Source: JAAFHB01 sp037128295 (GTDB taxonomy: Bacteria > Bacteroidota > Bacteroidia > Bacteroidales > Prolixibacteraceae). Taken from it: a DNA stretch of 5,293 nt. Below are positions 5,125 through 5,293 of this stretch, in pieces. Each line of letters starts with the position of its first letter. Position 1 is the first letter of the stretch. The notes beneath the pieces were generated by a model that saw only the letters and a program-made list of their open reading frames with translations, was not told where the DNA came from and did no database searches. Position numbers and translations under genes: made by a program. The stretch spans positions 1-5,293 of the forward strand of contig JBAXWR010000414.1 in NCBI GenBank assembly GCA_037128295.1. The letters are read 5' to 3'.

Positions 5125-5154
5125 CAAAAGTACTACTATTTGGCGCTTTGCGCC
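5125..5154 (-). promoter_or_regulatory. Promoter and palindromic operator of the vapB antitoxin gene
   Basis: On the minus strand TACTTTTG (5132-5125) is a perfect TAnnTTTG -7 box, 13 bp before ATG 5111. No TTG is found at the normal -33 distance. That position is taken by the perfect palindrome GGCGC-ttt-GCGCC (5142-5154). Its place upstream of the -7 box fits an autoregulatory VapB operator, but it also resembles a motif at the left end of the window (1-17). Confidence 0.5.
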
Positions 5155-5157
5155 GAT
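5141..5157 (+). repeat. Right copy of the GC-rich hairpin-like motif
   Basis: TGGCGCTTTGCGCCGAT pairs with the copy at 1-17 (14 of 17 identical). Unlike the left copy it keeps perfect 5-3-5 dyad symmetry. It coincides with the palindrome in front of the antitoxin promoter. Confidence 0.4.
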
Positions 5158-5168
5158 CTAAGCTCCAA

Positions 5169-5225
5169 GATGCAGGTCTATTTTACCTGTAATCCATTTA
5201 CCCAGTTACCCAGCAATCCTGCATC
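5169..5225. repeat. Nested inverted and tandem repeats, possible structured element
   Basis: The outer arms GATGCAGG (5169-5176) and CCTGCATC (5218-5225) are perfectly complementary over 8 bp. Nested inside or competing with them are CAGGT (5173-5177)/ACCTG (5185-5189) and a perfect tandem copy of TTACCCAG (5198-5205, 5206-5213). No gene is visible in this stretch on either strand. It may be a small palindromic repeat or a folded leader RNA; the function is unknown. Confidence 0.4.
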
Positions 5226-5251
5226 CCGCATCATGCTTCCTCTACCTATCC

Positions 5252-5266
5252 CTGTCTGGTAGACAG
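5252..5266. promoter_or_regulatory. Perfect 6-3-6 palindrome near the right edge
   Basis: CTGTCT-ggt-AGACAG is a 15-bp perfect dyad of the kind bound by small dimeric regulators such as TetR-type repressors. No promoter or gene for it lies inside the window, so the assignment is by shape only. It may belong to a gene beyond the right edge. Confidence 0.35.
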
Positions 5267-5293
5267 AATGCCAAATTTCAGGGTTTTGTCAAC

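Noticed and set aside
5246..5293. Possible C-terminal tail of a minus-strand gene entering from the right edge (ends LKFGILSTRQG)
   Set aside because: Only 15 residues before the stop. The resemblance to an oxidoreductase N-terminus is too short and in the wrong place for a gene end.

Overview
The window looks like an accessory island from an AT-rich member of the Bacteroidota. Four things suggest this. Two minus-strand leaders carry a perfect TAnnTTTG -7 box. Start codons lack convincing Shine-Dalgarno sequences. There is a decayed IS66-type tnpB, and there is a small VapB-like antitoxin of a type I associate with this phylum. No rRNA, tRNA, CRISPR array or housekeeping gene was seen. Every intact gene lies on the minus strand.

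Layout, left to right. A rho-independent terminator (29-56, + strand) ends transcription of something to the left of the window. Then come five minus-strand genes, transcribed from 3301 down to 107. They encode an unrecognised 265-aa protein, a 74-aa small protein overlapping it by 23 bp, an XRE-type DNA-binding protein, an AAA/ABC-type ATPase (387 aa), and a Toprim-like protein of DUF4276/RloB type (203 aa). The last two are 9 bp apart and form a classic ATPase-nuclease pair, resembling in outline PARIS, AbiL/RloAB and split OLD-type anti-phage systems. The first three genes are tightly packed. Their leader (3302-3400) has a consensus-like promoter, a 10-3-10 dyad sitting on the -7 box, and a 14-bp direct repeat with 21-bp period just upstream. 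The 85-bp gap before the ATPase has a cluster of ATTGT/ACAAT dyads and shares a 13-bp near-identical motif with that leader, so one regulator may control both blocks.

The right half is mostly debris around one intact gene. A degraded IS66 tnpB (3557-3853) carries an apparent 75-nt insertion rich in short GC stems. It converges on an intact 222-aa trypsin-like serine protease with visible His-Asp-Ser motifs and no signal peptide (3888-4556). Beyond it lie a possible transposase C-terminal fragment (4614-4757), a VapC/PIN toxin gene that has lost its middle (4779-4957), and its intact partner antitoxin gene (4944-5111), only 55 codons long. The last 180 bases hold the antitoxin promoter with a perfect palindrome and several more inverted repeats, with no gene.

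Overall the window reads as a defence- and conflict-gene neighbourhood with transposon scars. The strongest candidate for a functional system is the regulated ATPase + Toprim module, possibly together with the uncharacterised XRE operon directly upstream. The function of the 265-aa and 74-aa proteins is unknown.
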